Positions 16,868 to 26,328 of a stretch of DNA of 64,000 bases are shown one piece after another (the stretch's first letter is position 1; each line of letters opens with the position of its first letter). The notes under the pieces are model-generated. The model ran no database searches. It was given only the letters and a program-made list of their open reading frames with translations, and had not been told where the DNA came from. The stretch spans positions 186,001 to 250,000 of the forward strand of contig NZ_JAUQSW010000004.1 in assembly GCF_030581075.1 (NCBI RefSeq). Direction: 5' to 3'. The translations under genes were made by a program, and so were the position numbers. The stretch comes from Hymenobacter cheonanensis (GTDB lineage: Bacteria > Bacteroidota > Bacteroidia > Cytophagales > Hymenobacteraceae).

Positions 16868-18616
16868 CTAGTCTACCGCCAGGTGCGTGGTAGCGGTGGT
16901 GCCGCCCGCCGCCACGCGCAGGGCGTACACCCCAGGGGCTAGCCCGGTAAGGTCAAGCTCGGTAGCAGCTGCACTGGCCGCCGCCGGGGCCAGCCGCGTG
17001 CGCACCACCCGGCCCAGCGCATCGAATAGCGTAAGGGTGGCCGGGCCGCCGGTGGTGGGTAGCACCACGGTAGCCCGGCCGTGCGCCGGGTTGGGGTAGG
17101 TGAGGAGCGTAGCAGCCGTAGCGGCAGCAGGCACCGTAGCCAAGGCCTCGGCCGACCCCAGCGTAGCCGCGAAGCTCGTGTAGTAGGGTGCATTTGTGGT
17201 GGGGGTAAGGGCGCCGAAAGTGGCCGGCTGGCTGGCATCGCCCCCCACGTAAAGCAGGTTGGGCGCGGGCAGCAGGGCCAGCGTGCGGGCATTGTCTTCG
17301 GCAGGGCCGCCGGCCGTCTGGACCCAGCCGAAGCTGGCGCTGGCCCCGGCATCGGGCAGGTACGCCACAAACCCGTCGTAGCTCCCCTGGCTGGTGCGGC
17401 TGAGGGCGGCGCTGCCAAAAGTGGCCGTGCCCTGAAAGCTGCCGGCCACGTAAACCCGGTTGCCGGCCACGGCCAGGCTGCGCAGGCGCTCATCGGCCGG
17501 GCCGCCCGCCCGCTGGGCCCATTGAAAATCGGCGCCGGGGCCCGCATCCACGAGCTTGGCCACGAAGGCATCGTGGCCGCCCGCCGTAGCAAGGGTTTGA
17601 TTGCCAAAGCTGGCCGTGCTGCTGTTGAAGGTGCCGGCCACGTAAAGATTTGGCCCCACCGCGGCTAGGGCCGTGGTATAGTCGTAGCCGGTGCCGCCCG
17701 CCCGGCGCACCCAGCCAAAGCTGCTGCTGGCCCCGGCATCGGTGAGCTTGGCCACAAACACATCGGGGTTGGGGAAGGTGGGCACCGGGTCGGCATTGGC
17801 GAGGGTGAACGGGCCGAAGGTGGCCGTGCCGCTGGTGAAATTGCCCGCCACGTACACGTCGCTCCCCACCACGGCCAGGGCCACGGCGTAATCGTCGCGA
17901 TTGCCGCCCGCCTGCTGCGCCCACACCGGCGCGGCGCCCGTGCCGGCATCGGTCAGCTTCAACACAAACGCGTTAGCGCCGAATACGGAGTCGTAATCGC
18001 GCAGCAGCGTGGTGCCATCCATCGCCAGCCGCCCGTTGAACGAGCCGGCCAGGTACAGGCTGCTGCCGGCCACCACTAGGGCATTGGCGCTGCCGCCACT
18101 GGTTTGGAAGCCGTGCGCCCACACAAAGCTGGCGCTGCTGCCCAGGTCGGTGAGCTTGGCGATAAACGTGCCGCTGCCGCCCAGGGAAAGGGTTTGCACG
18201 CTGAGGCTGCCGAAATAGGTGATGTAACTGTTCGAGACGCCCGTAACGTACACCGTGTTGCCGCTTACGGCCAGCGCCGTTGCAAAGTCGCCATCGTTGC
18301 CGCCCATGCGTTGGGCCCACACAAACTGGCCGGTAGCCGGGCTCCACTTGGCTATAAAAGCATCCTGCAAGCCCTCGCAGGGCAGCGTAGTAGCCCCGAA
18401 GGTAGCCGGACTGTTGTAGTAGGTGCCGGCCACGTACACGTTGCCGCTGGCATCGGTAGCCGAAGTAGTGATTGAAGAAATGCCACCACTAGCCAGCACA
18501 GCCTGCCGCCAGGCCGGCGCCTGCGCGGTGGCCAGATGCGGCAGTACGGCCACCAGCAACAACAGCTTCAGCAGCCGCAGCGGGCTGCCAGGCCCGGCAA
18601 AAAGTAGAAAAGCCAT
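16868..18616 (-). CDS. Seven-bladed SBBP propeller protein with type IX sorting domain
   Basis: A 582-residue secreted protein. Residues 1-31 are a signal peptide (LLKLLLLVAVLPHLATAQ). Seven blades follow with the motif W-(A/V)-(Q/R)-x-A-G-G...A-L-A-V-x-G-x-x-V-Y-V-x-G, for example WAQRMGGNDGD and WVRRAGGTGYD. The last about 80 residues are a type A C-terminal sorting domain: YPNPAHGRATV, then LFDALGRVV, then LAPGVYALRV. This predicts export by the type IX system and anchoring or release at the cell surface. The ATG at 18616 is preferred because the signal peptide starts there; an upstream in-frame TTG at 18721 would add 35 uncharged residues. A TATCTTCG-like box lies about 85 bases upstream. 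Ligand or activity is unknown. Confidence 0.85.
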   Translation of the reverse strand: MAFLLFAGPGSPLRLLKLLLLVAVLPHLATAQAPAWRQAVLASGGISSITTSATDASGNVYVAGTYYNSPATFGATTLPCEGLQDAFIAKWSPATGQFVWAQRMGGNDGDFATALAVSGNTVYVTGVSNSYITYFGSLSVQTLSLGGSGTFIAKLTDLGSSASFVWAHGFQTSGGSANALVVAGSSLYLAGSFNGRLAMDGTTLLRDYDSVFGANAFVLKLTDAGTGAAPVWAQQAGGNRDDYAVALAVVGSDVYVAGNFTSGTATFGPFTLANADPVPTFPNPDVFVAKLTDAGASSSFGWVRRAGGTGYDYTTALAAVGPNLYVAGTFNSSTASFGNQTLATAGGHDAFVAKLVDAGPGADFQWAQRAGGPADERLRSLAVAGNRVYVAGSFQGTATFGSAALSRTSQGSYDGFVAYLPDAGASASFGWVQTAGGPAEDNARTLALLPAPNLLYVGGDASQPATFGALTPTTNAPYYTSFAATLGSAEALATVPAAATAATLLTYPNPAHGRATVVLPTTGGPATLTLFDALGRVVRTRLAPAAASAAATELDLTGLAPGVYALRVAAGGTTATTHLAVD

Positions 18617-18855
18617 GCGGAAAAGGGGTAAGGGTGAATGAGTAATGAAAGCCCGGCCGGGGCAGCCTGCGGGCGGCCAGCCCACCGGGCCGGCGGCAAT
18701 GCGAAGATATTCGGCAGCCAAGCCAGCGTTGCAGCCCGCCGGTTATTTTTTGCCAGCCCCCCCGCCGGCCGCTGTGCGCGTTAGCACGCTTGCCAACCAG
18801 CCCGCCGCCGGCCCCTCTGCTAGCCGTGCCCCGCGCCGGCAATGCCCAAACCCGC

Positions 18856-18863
18856 TAGTTTTG
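18856..18863 (+). promoter_or_regulatory. Candidate promoter -7 box (TAGTTTTG)
   Basis: Exact TAnnTTTG match, 28 bases before the ATG of the STAS-like gene, giving a leader of about 20 bases. Confidence 0.45.
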
Positions 18864-18891
18864 TACTGGCGCCTCCGAGCGCCTGCTGCTT

Positions 18892-19311
18892 ATGTCTACA
18901 CCCGCTACTTACGCCCCCGATAGCTTTACCATCGACTACCGACCCGAGCAGCATTTGCTGGTGGGGCGCTGGCTGCGGCCCGCGCCGCTGGCCGAGCTAA
19001 AGGCCCACTACGCCGCTTTGCTGGCCGCCGCCGTGGCCCACGGCCACTGCCGCCACTGGCTGCTCGATGTGCGCCGCCGCCACATCAACGATGCGGCGGC
19101 CATTGCGTGGTTTGGCGAGTTCAGCCACCAGCTGCCCGAGGCGCTGGGCCAGCCCGTGGCGCTCGCCTACTTCGCGATGGTAGACCAGCGCGCCGCCACC
19201 GAAAACGCCGGCCTGCGCGAAAACATGCGCCAGGGCGCCGTGCAGGGCAATCGATACTGCTACTTCAACCAGGAGAGTGAGGCGCTGGCCTGGCTCTTGC
19301 AGCAGCCCTAG
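18892..19311 (+). CDS. Small soluble protein, possibly STAS/SpoIIAA-like, unknown function
   Basis: A 139-residue cytoplasmic protein without signal or membrane segment. The segment FTIDYRPEQHLLVGRWLRP followed by HCRHWLLDVRRRH (about 55-67) and a late ALAYFAMVDQR, then YFNQESEALAWL, has the alternating strand-helix layout of STAS/SpoIIAA-type proteins. The ALAWLL ending is typical of that group in Bacteroidota. I cannot name a partner: no anti-sigma or kinase gene is adjacent. The next gene is an aldehyde dehydrogenase 58 bases downstream, with its own promoter-like box. Confidence 0.6.
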   Translation: MSTPATYAPDSFTIDYRPEQHLLVGRWLRPAPLAELKAHYAALLAAAVAHGHCRHWLLDVRRRHINDAAAIAWFGEFSHQLPEALGQPVALAYFAMVDQRAATENAGLRENMRQGAVQGNRYCYFNQESEALAWLLQQP

Positions 19312-19328
19312 CCCGGCGGCGGCCCTGC

Positions 19329-19336
19329 TACCTTTG
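19329..19336 (+). promoter_or_regulatory. Candidate promoter -7 box (TACCTTTG) for the aldehyde dehydrogenase
   Basis: Exact TAnnTTTG match 33 bases before the ATG at 19370, in the short gap after the STAS-like gene. Confidence 0.5.
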
Positions 19337-19369
19337 GCTTCTCCCACCCCTTTGTTTTTTCCCTTAGAT

Positions 19370-20971
19370 ATGAAGCAGGCCCTCGAAGAAGCCACCACCC
19401 CCGACGTAACCGTGCCGCACCCGCACCAGGACCCCCACGGCATTCGCGACGTGCTGCGCCAGCTCGGCGTGCAGCCCGAAAACCCGGCCTACAGCACCGG
19501 CCGCGCCTGGGGCGGGGCTAGCAACGCCTCAAGAATAATTGTGTCGCCGGCTGATGGCCAGCGCATTGCGGCCGTTGCCCAGGCCACCGTGGCCGACTAC
19601 CACACCGTGGTAGCCGCCGCCGAGGCCGCGTTTCCGAAGTGGCGGCTGGTGCCCGCGCCCCAGCGCGGCGATGTGGTGCGCCAGATAGGGCTAGCCCTGC
19701 GCCAGCACAAAGAAGCCCTGGGCAAGCTGGTGAGCTACGAGATGGGCAAAATATTGCAGGAAGGCCTGGGCGAAGTGCAGGAGATGATTGACATCTGCGA
19801 CTTTGCGGTGGGTTTGAGCCGGCAGCTGCACGGCTTCACCATGCACTCGGAGCGGCCCGCGCACCGCATGTACGAGCAGTACCACCCGCTAGGGGTGGTG
19901 GGCATCATCTCGGCCTTCAACTTCCCGGTGGCCGTGTGGAGCTGGAACGCCATGCTGGCCGCCGTGTGCGGCGATGTCTGCATCTGGAAGCCTTCGGAAA
20001 AAACGCCGCTGGCCGCCGTGGCCGTGCAGCACCTCATCGAGCAAGTGCTGGCCGACAACGACGTGCCCGAAGGAGTCTTCAACCTCGTGCTAGGCCACGC
20101 CGACGTGGGCCAGGCCCTGGCCGCCGACGAGCGCGTGCCGCTGGTATCGGCCACGGGCAGCACCCGCATGGGCCGGGCCGTGGGCGCCGCCGTGGGCCAG
20201 CGCCTGGGCCGCGCCCTGCTGGAGCTAGGGGGTAATAATGCCATCATCCTCACCCCGCAGGCCGACCTCGACATGGCCATGCGCGCCATTGTGTTTGGGG
20301 CGGTGGGCACGGCCGGGCAGCGCTGCACCACCACGCGCCGCCTCATCATCCACGACAGTATTTACGACGAGGTAACCCAGCGCCTGCTGGCCGCCTACGC
20401 CAAGCTGCCGGTGGGCCACCCGCTGCAAGCCGGCACCCTGGTAGGCCCGCTCATCGATGCCGACGCGGTAACGCTGTTTACCAATGCCTTAGAGGCTGTG
20501 CAAAAGGAAGGCGGCACGCTGCTCACCGGCGGGCAGGTGCTGAGTAGCGCCGAGCTGCACGGCGGCCACTACGTGCTGCCAGCCCTGGTAGCCGCCGAAA
20601 ACCACTACGCCACCGTGCAGGCCGAAACCTTCGCGCCCATCCTCTACCTGCTGAAGTACTCGGGCGGCGTGGAGAATGCCGTGGCGCAGCAAAACGGCGT
20701 GAAGCAGGGCCTCTCGTCGTCCATCTTCACCCTGAACCTGCGCGAGGCCGAAGCCTTCCTGGGCCACGCCGGTTCCGACTGCGGCATTGCCAACGTGAAC
20801 ATCGGCACGAGCGGCGCCGAAATCGGCGGGGCCTTCGGTGGCGAGAAGGAAACGGGCGGCGGCCGCGAGTCGGGCTCCGATGCCTGGCGCGTGTACATGC
20901 GCCGCCAGACTAACACCATCAACTACGGCACCGAATTGCCACTGGCCCAAGGTATTAAGTTTGATATCTAA
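19370..20971 (+). CDS. ALDH7-type aldehyde dehydrogenase (piperideine-6-carboxylate / aminoadipate semialdehyde dehydrogenase)
   Basis: A 533-residue NAD-dependent aldehyde dehydrogenase. Overall pattern (VGIISAFNFPVAVWSWN, GNNAIIL, DCGIANVNIGTSGAEIGGAFGGEKETGGGRESGSDAW) matches the ALDH7/antiquitin group, which oxidises aminoadipate semialdehyde in lysine catabolism. The catalytic glutamate is E285 (LELGGN) and the nucleophile is C319 (GQRCTT). NAD-binding residues lie in SATGSTRMG. The start ATG 19370 gives the family N-terminus; the open frame upstream overlaps the preceding gene. No other lysine-catabolism gene is nearby, so the role rests on family assignment. Confidence 0.9.
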   Translation: MKQALEEATTPDVTVPHPHQDPHGIRDVLRQLGVQPENPAYSTGRAWGGASNASRIIVSPADGQRIAAVAQATVADYHTVVAAAEAAFPKWRLVPAPQRGDVVRQIGLALRQHKEALGKLVSYEMGKILQEGLGEVQEMIDICDFAVGLSRQLHGFTMHSERPAHRMYEQYHPLGVVGIISAFNFPVAVWSWNAMLAAVCGDVCIWKPSEKTPLAAVAVQHLIEQVLADNDVPEGVFNLVLGHADVGQALAADERVPLVSATGSTRMGRAVGAAVGQRLGRALLELGGNNAIILTPQADLDMAMRAIVFGAVGTAGQRCTTTRRLIIHDSIYDEVTQRLLAAYAKLPVGHPLQAGTLVGPLIDADAVTLFTNALEAVQKEGGTLLTGGQVLSSAELHGGHYVLPALVAAENHYATVQAETFAPILYLLKYSGGVENAVAQQNGVKQGLSSSIFTLNLREAEAFLGHAGSDCGIANVNIGTSGAEIGGAFGGEKETGGGRESGSDAWRVYMRRQTNTINYGTELPLAQGIKFDI

Positions 20972-21014
20972 GCTGCTAGCCTTGGCCGAAGCCAGGTGCT
21001 GACTGCGAACAAAA

Positions 21015-21063
21015 AACACGGCCACTGTGCCCTACCTGATGGGTAGGGCACGGTGGCCGTGTT
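21015..21063. terminator. Bidirectional terminator between the aldehyde dehydrogenase and the convergent peroxidase
   Basis: A stem of about 22 bp (AACACGGCCACtGTGCCCTACC with GGTAGGGCACgGTGGCCGTGTT) with a short loop lies between two convergent stops, 44 bases after one and 3 bases before the other. Confidence 0.85.
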
Positions 21064-21065
21064 GC

Positions 21066-22232
21066 TTAATTAATGTTACCGCCCACGGGTAGGCCGCTGG
21101 GTACTTTGGCCGGCACGGTGCGGTCGTAGCTGCTAGCCGTCAAGGAGTTGAGGAAGGCAATAATCGCCTGCTTGTTCGTAACGCGCGTCGGAAACTGCGC
21201 GTCGCGCTGGTTAGTAGCCACATGCGGGTTGGCCGAGCGCGACCCGCCGGGGCCGGGGTCGTAGAAATCGAGCACGCCCGCCAGGTTGGGCACGGTGCCG
21301 CTGTGCATGTAGGGTGCCGTGAGGGCCACATTGCGCAGGCTAGGGGTGCGGAAGGCGTAGGTGCCGTTAGCGCCCGTGTCCGAGGCCGCGTTCTTCGGGT
21401 TGTCGGCCACGCCCATTACGTGTAGCTGGTAGTCGCTGAGCATGGGGCCGCTGTGGCAGTTGGCGCAGCCGCTCTGCACAAACGCCTGCATACCCTGGAC
21501 CTGCTCGGCGCTGAGCGCCGAGGTAGTACCGCGCATGTACTGGTCGAAGGGCGAGTCGGTGGCCACCAAACTGCGCTCGAAGCAGGCCAGCGCCTGGCTC
21601 AGGGTTGTGGCCGTGATGGGCTGCGTCCCCCCAAAAGCTGCCTGAAAAAGCGTGGTGTAAGCCGGCACGCGGCGCAGCCGCGCCACGGCCGAGTCGAGGG
21701 CCAGACCTTCGGCGTAGGCGTGGCCGCGCATTTCTTCCAGGGTGCTGAGCGGCCGCAGGGCCTGCGTTTCGAGCGACTGGGCGCGGCTGTCCCAGAACAT
21801 GCTGGCCAGCGCCGGGTCTACGCTGCCGTTGGTAGTGAGGCCGTTATAGGCGGTATTGAGCACCGTTTGGGTGTTGCGCTGCCCGAACGGGATGGTGTTA
21901 GGGGCCTGGAAGTGCCGCGCGGTGCCCAGCCCCCGCCCATTCTCGCCAATGGCCAAATCCAGGGCGTCGGCGTAGCCGGTGGCGGGGTGGTGGCAGCTGG
22001 CGCAGCTCACATCCTTGCCGCCCGAGAGAATAGGGTCCCAGAACAGGGCGCGGCCCAATTCTACCTTGGCTGGGCTGCTGGGGTTGTCGGCCGGGGCCAG
22101 GGCCGCGAGGGGCAGGGCCGCCAGGTTGTTCGGAAAAGGCGAAGTAGCCTGCTTTTGGCAGGCAGCCGCCGCAACGAGCAGCAGCGCCGAGGCTAGCAAA
22201 GAAGTGAGCTGAGCAGTAGAGTTAGCGGCCAT
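21066..22232 (-). CDS. Di-heme cytochrome c peroxidase / MauG-like lipoprotein
   Basis: A 388-residue periplasmic lipoprotein of the bacterial di-heme peroxidase family, which reduces H2O2 or performs oxidative modifications using c-type hemes. The signal ends in a lipobox AAAAC (C25). Two heme sites are visible: CASCHH (77-82) and CANCHS (256-261). The segment ELGRALFWDPILSGG before the first heme and YMHSGTVPNL after the second are family landmarks; M and H residues in them are candidate axial ligands. The start was set at ATG 22232, where the signal peptide begins; the frame extends upstream to 22310 without signal character. It is transcribed alone towards the shared terminator. Physiological electron donor unknown. 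Confidence 0.92.
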   Translation of the reverse strand: MAANSTAQLTSLLASALLLVAAAACQKQATSPFPNNLAALPLAALAPADNPSSPAKVELGRALFWDPILSGGKDVSCASCHHPATGYADALDLAIGENGRGLGTARHFQAPNTIPFGQRNTQTVLNTAYNGLTTNGSVDPALASMFWDSRAQSLETQALRPLSTLEEMRGHAYAEGLALDSAVARLRRVPAYTTLFQAAFGGTQPITATTLSQALACFERSLVATDSPFDQYMRGTTSALSAEQVQGMQAFVQSGCANCHSGPMLSDYQLHVMGVADNPKNAASDTGANGTYAFRTPSLRNVALTAPYMHSGTVPNLAGVLDFYDPGPGGSRSANPHVATNQRDAQFPTRVTNKQAIIAFLNSLTASSYDRTVPAKVPSGLPVGGNIN

Positions 22233-22469
22233 ACCGTCGAAAGAGAAAGACGTGTAATCTATTTTAAATCTACTAATCAGGCCGCGCTGAAACTGCTGAT
22301 TATCGACCATTTTGCCCCTTGGCCAGACGAATGGCTGACCGCCGGGAATGCCTCCTGCGCTCCGACACCGCCGGGCGTAAGGCAGCGGGTACCCAAAGAG
22401 AGGCTAGCCGGGCGTGCAGCGATACAGGCTAGCCAAGCGCCGCCCGCACCCGCGGCCGGGCGGCCAGGG

Positions 22470-22477
22470 TATCTTTG
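22470..22477 (+). promoter_or_regulatory. Candidate promoter -7 box (TATCTTTG)
   Basis: Exact TAnnTTTG match 10 bases before the ATG of the polytopic membrane protein, predicting a leader of only a few bases. Confidence 0.5.
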
Positions 22478-22487
22478 CCCAACGGCT

Positions 22488-23654
22488 ATGGCAGCACTTT
22501 TTGAGGCGATTTTTACTTGGCTAGGGGCGCGGGTGGCGCACCGGCACTGGCGCTGGGGGCTAGCCGCGCTGTGCCTGCTGGTGGCGGCCACGTTTCAGTT
22601 TCCCAAGGTCAACCACGCCTACGCCCAGCTTTTTGCCCACACCGAGGCGCTCGATGAAAAGCTGCGCCGCATCGGCGAACAGATTGCGGCGCCCTTCGCC
22701 CGGCACTCCGATGTGTCGTCGACGCACCTGGCCAAGATGAGCTTTCGGCTGGCGGTGCCGCTGCTGGCTAGGGTGCTGCATTTGTCGCTGGCGCAGCTGC
22801 TGGCCTTGCAGGTGCTGGCGGGCTTCGCCGTGTTTTACCAGGTGGCGGGCCTGCTCGAAGCCAGCCTGCGCGACCGCGTGGCGGCGGCGCTGCTCACGCT
22901 GGGGCTGGCGCTCACGTACTTCGGCTACGAGTATACCTATGATTTGAGCGGGTATTTCGACGGACTGGGCTACGCGGCACTCATCGTGGCGCTGGGTTCG
23001 CGGCGCTGGCCGGCCATTTTTGGGCTGGTGCTGGCCGGCGGCTTTGTTGATGAGCGGGTGCTGGCCGCCTCGGCGCTGCTGGTGTTCTGGTACGGCGCCC
23101 GGCAGCACGAGTGGCAAGTGCCTGGCCTGCTGCGCTTTATATGCACGCGGCCGGCCACGGCGGTGTACGCGGCCTGGCTCGCCTACGGCGCGCTGCGGCT
23201 AGCCCTGGCCTGGCGCTACGGCCTGCACACGCCGGGCGGACTGGTGGGCGCGTCGGCGCTTTTCCACAGCAGCTGGCACGAGCTGCTGGCGCTGGGCTTC
23301 GTCACGGGCTTGTCGAGCTACTGGCTGCCGGTGGTGCTGGCGGCGGCCCTGCTGGCCTACCAGCGGCGGTGGCTGATGCTGAACTTGTTGCTGGGCAGCT
23401 TCGCGCCCATTTTTGGGGGAGCATTTGCCGTTACTGACATCACGCGCAGCCTGGCTTTTGGCATGCCGGTGGCGCTCATCAGCCTCGATTTGCTGGGGCG
23501 CCACACCACGCTGGCCGAGCGGCGCTACCTGGCACTGGTGGTGCTGTTCTTCGCGCTGCTTATTCCGGCCTATTTCACCACGGGCTACCTGCAATATGCC
23601 GGCCCGGTGTGGCTGGTGCTGCTACGGGCGCTGGCGGGCCGGTCGTATCAGTGA
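22488..23654 (+). CDS. Polytopic inner-membrane protein, unknown function
   Basis: A 388-residue integral membrane protein with about eight to nine hydrophobic spans: around 24-38, 88-112, 130-155, 160-200, 218-232, 270-292, 295-320 and 343-375. An amphipathic stretch with charged residues (HTEALDEKLRRIGEQIAAPFARHSD, abbreviated by its charged pattern) sits between the first two. I do not recognise a family. The layout of long hydrophobic spans and short loops resembles GT-C-type or EpsG-like membrane proteins, but no diagnostic motif such as an early acidic DxD pair is present. It is flanked by a divergent peroxidase gene and by a repeat element, with no operon partner. Confidence 0.7.
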   Translation: MAALFEAIFTWLGARVAHRHWRWGLAALCLLVAATFQFPKVNHAYAQLFAHTEALDEKLRRIGEQIAAPFARHSDVSSTHLAKMSFRLAVPLLARVLHLSLAQLLALQVLAGFAVFYQVAGLLEASLRDRVAAALLTLGLALTYFGYEYTYDLSGYFDGLGYAALIVALGSRRWPAIFGLVLAGGFVDERVLAASALLVFWYGARQHEWQVPGLLRFICTRPATAVYAAWLAYGALRLALAWRYGLHTPGGLVGASALFHSSWHELLALGFVTGLSSYWLPVVLAAALLAYQRRWLMLNLLLGSFAPIFGGAFAVTDITRSLAFGMPVALISLDLLGRHTTLAERRYLALVVLFFALLIPAYFTTGYLQYAGPVWLVLLRALAGRSYQ

Positions 23655-23673
23655 GTAGCCTTCGAGGCTGGCG

Positions 23674-23874
23674 CCGATGGCGCGGGGCTCTGCCCCGTGC
23701 CTATTATTGGCAGGCGTCTGGCCTGCGGGCGTAGGGTTGCTCGTGCAACGAGTGCCGGCCAGAGGCCGGCGAAATAGTAGACACGGGGCAGAGCCCTAGC
23801 CAGCACGCTGGTGCGCGAGCTAAAAAAAACGGCCGGCTAAATAGTAGACACGGGGCAGAGCCCCGCGCCATCGG
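23674..23874. repeat. About 200-bp non-coding element with terminal inverted repeats
   Basis: The left end CCGATGGCGCGGGGCTCTGC continues CCCGTG and CTATTATT. The right end is its inverse complement with a few mismatches, ending GCCCCGCGCCATCGG at 23874. A third partial unit, CCGGCgAAATAGTAGACACGG onward (23766-23796), directly repeats the right-end unit (23833-23863). Smaller hairpins (GTTGCTCGTGCAAC, GCCGGCCAGAGGCCGGC) fill the centre. No open frame or transposase is inside. It lies between a membrane-protein gene and a convergent lipoprotein gene. Confidence 0.8.
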
Positions 23875-23900
23875 AGCTTTTAGCTGGCCTTAGCGCGAGG

Positions 23901-24446
23901 CTACTTGTCGTAGCGCACGTCGCCGTGGCCCTTCAGGATAAGGCCGTTGTTGTTAAAAACCACGTAGTAGAGCCGGTAGCGCTCGCCGGGCGTCAGCCCC
24001 AGCTTGGCATAGTCGAATGTTGTGGCGTAGTAGCCGCTGCCGGCGTAGCCGTGGGGCAGGCGCAGCACTTCCTTGAAGTCGCGGCTCACGAGCACGGCCG
24101 CGGTCGAAAACGGGCTGGGGCCGCTAGCCCCGTTTTTGCTGACGACGGCCCAGGTGGCCCCGGCGGCGGGGTTGGGGTACAGGGTCAGCCGGTCCAGGAA
24201 GCCGGTTTGCGGGGTGTCGTCGAGCGAGATGCTTAGCTCCGGAAACAGCGCCTTTTCCTGGGCGGTCCAGGTGGCGTCGGCGGTCCAGTCGGTGGGGTCC
24301 TGGGTGCCGTTGGCCATGCCACTGGCGTCGCGGTAGGAGATGCCGTCGCCGGCCCCAAAGTCGAGGCCTGGGCTAGCGTCGTCCGATTGGTGGTGGCAGG
24401 CGGCCAGCATCAGCCCAAGGGCGGCAACAAGTAAGGGTTTTCGCAT
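23901..24446 (-). CDS. Lipoprotein with a sorting-domain-like C-terminal half
   Basis: A 181-residue predicted lipoprotein: signal LLVAALGLMLAAC with the lipidated cysteine at 17. The first mature part is Asp/Gly/Thr-rich with no recognised domain. From about residue 89 the sequence LTLYPNPAAGATWAVVSKNG, then VLVSRDFKEVLRLP, then LTPGERYRLYYV follows the order of elements seen in type IX C-terminal sorting domains. The ending KGHGDVRYDK is unusual for one, and combining a lipobox with a sorting domain would be odd. It may instead be a related Ig-like domain. Function unknown. Confidence 0.65.
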   Translation of the reverse strand: MRKPLLVAALGLMLAACHHQSDDASPGLDFGAGDGISYRDASGMANGTQDPTDWTADATWTAQEKALFPELSISLDDTPQTGFLDRLTLYPNPAAGATWAVVSKNGASGPSPFSTAAVLVSRDFKEVLRLPHGYAGSGYYATTFDYAKLGLTPGERYRLYYVVFNNNGLILKGHGDVRYDK

Positions 24447-24491
24447 AGCGGAAAAGAAATTATTCGACCAAGATACGCGCTGGCCAGCCCC

Positions 24492-25222
24492 TCAATTTGC
24501 CTTCTTAAAATCGCCCCGCGAAAAGTATTTCTCAATCAGGCAGTACACCAAAATGAAGAAGTAGCGGCTGCCCATCTCCTTGATTTTGAGCTTCGATTCG
24601 CCGTATTTGCGGTTGGTCCACGAGTTGGGCAGCACGGCGTAGGTGTAGCCGCGCACAATGGCCTTGAGCGGCAGCTCCAGCGTGAGGTTGAAGTGCGGCG
24701 AGAGGAAGGGCTTGAGCCCATCCATGGTGCTGCGCCGGTACAGTTTAAAGGCGTTGGTGCAGTCGTTGTAGCGCAGCCGAAATACGGCCCGCACAATGGT
24801 GTTGGCCACCCGGTTGAGGGTTTTTTTGTGGGCCGGGTAGTCTACCACGCGCCCGCCCTTCATCCAGCGCGAGCCAAATACGCAGTCGTAGCCTTCGAGC
24901 AGCTTGTGGTAAAAGCGCACGAGGTCGGCGGGGTCGTCCGAGAGGTCAGCCATCATCACGGCCACGCAGTCGCCCTGGTAGCGCTCCAGGCCGTAGCGCA
25001 CGGCGTAGCCAAAGCCGTTGGGGCCGGGATTGGTGTAGTACGTGAGAGTCGGAATTTCCTCGGCTAGGGCCGTGAGGCGGGCCAGGGTGCCATCCTTCGA
25101 GTTGTCGTTGGTGACGACAATTTCGTGGGCTATGCCTTCCTGCACCAGCTTGGCGTGCAGTGTGCGCAGCGTTTCCGCTATGCTTTCTTCCTCGTTGTAG
25201 GCCGGGATTACGACGCTGAGCT

Positions 25223-25226
<4 letters not shown>
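24492..25226 (-). CDS. Family 2 glycosyltransferase (dolichol-phosphate-mannose-synthase-like)
   Basis: A 244-residue GT-A enzyme. It starts [20 protein letters not shown], the GT2 nucleotide-binding strand. The metal-binding acid pair is in [11 protein letters not shown] (about 91-101). FGSRWMKGG is the typical acceptor-side loop. No C-terminal membrane span is seen, so it is the short soluble form. Its start overlaps the end of the upstream epimerase gene by 4 bases (ATGA), showing translational coupling. The neighbouring two epimerases suggest assembly of a surface polysaccharide or lipid-linked sugar; the sugar itself is not determined. Confidence 0.9.
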
Positions 25227-26293
<1,067 letters not shown>

Positions 26294-26318
26294 ATGTGTA
26301 CGCAACCAGTATAAACCA

Positions 26319-26326
26319 CAAAAGTA
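26319..26326 (-). promoter_or_regulatory. Candidate promoter -7 box (TACTTTTG) for the epimerase-GT2 operon
   Basis: Exact TAnnTTTG match on the minus strand, 25 bases upstream of the ATG and immediately next to the right side of a palindromic element, so the -33 region would fall inside that element. Confidence 0.45.
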
Positions 26327-26328
26327 AA

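Noticed and set aside
21979..22212. Plus-strand frame opposite the di-heme peroxidase gene
   Set aside because: Antisense to the signal and first domain of a conserved gene; no supporting features.
23766..23863. CRISPR array from the two identical AAATAGTAGACACGGGG units
   Set aside because: Only two direct copies plus one inverted copy, irregular spacing, no cas genes.
23674..23874. Insertion sequence
   Set aside because: Inverted ends exist but there is no open frame for a transposase inside; recorded as a repeat instead.
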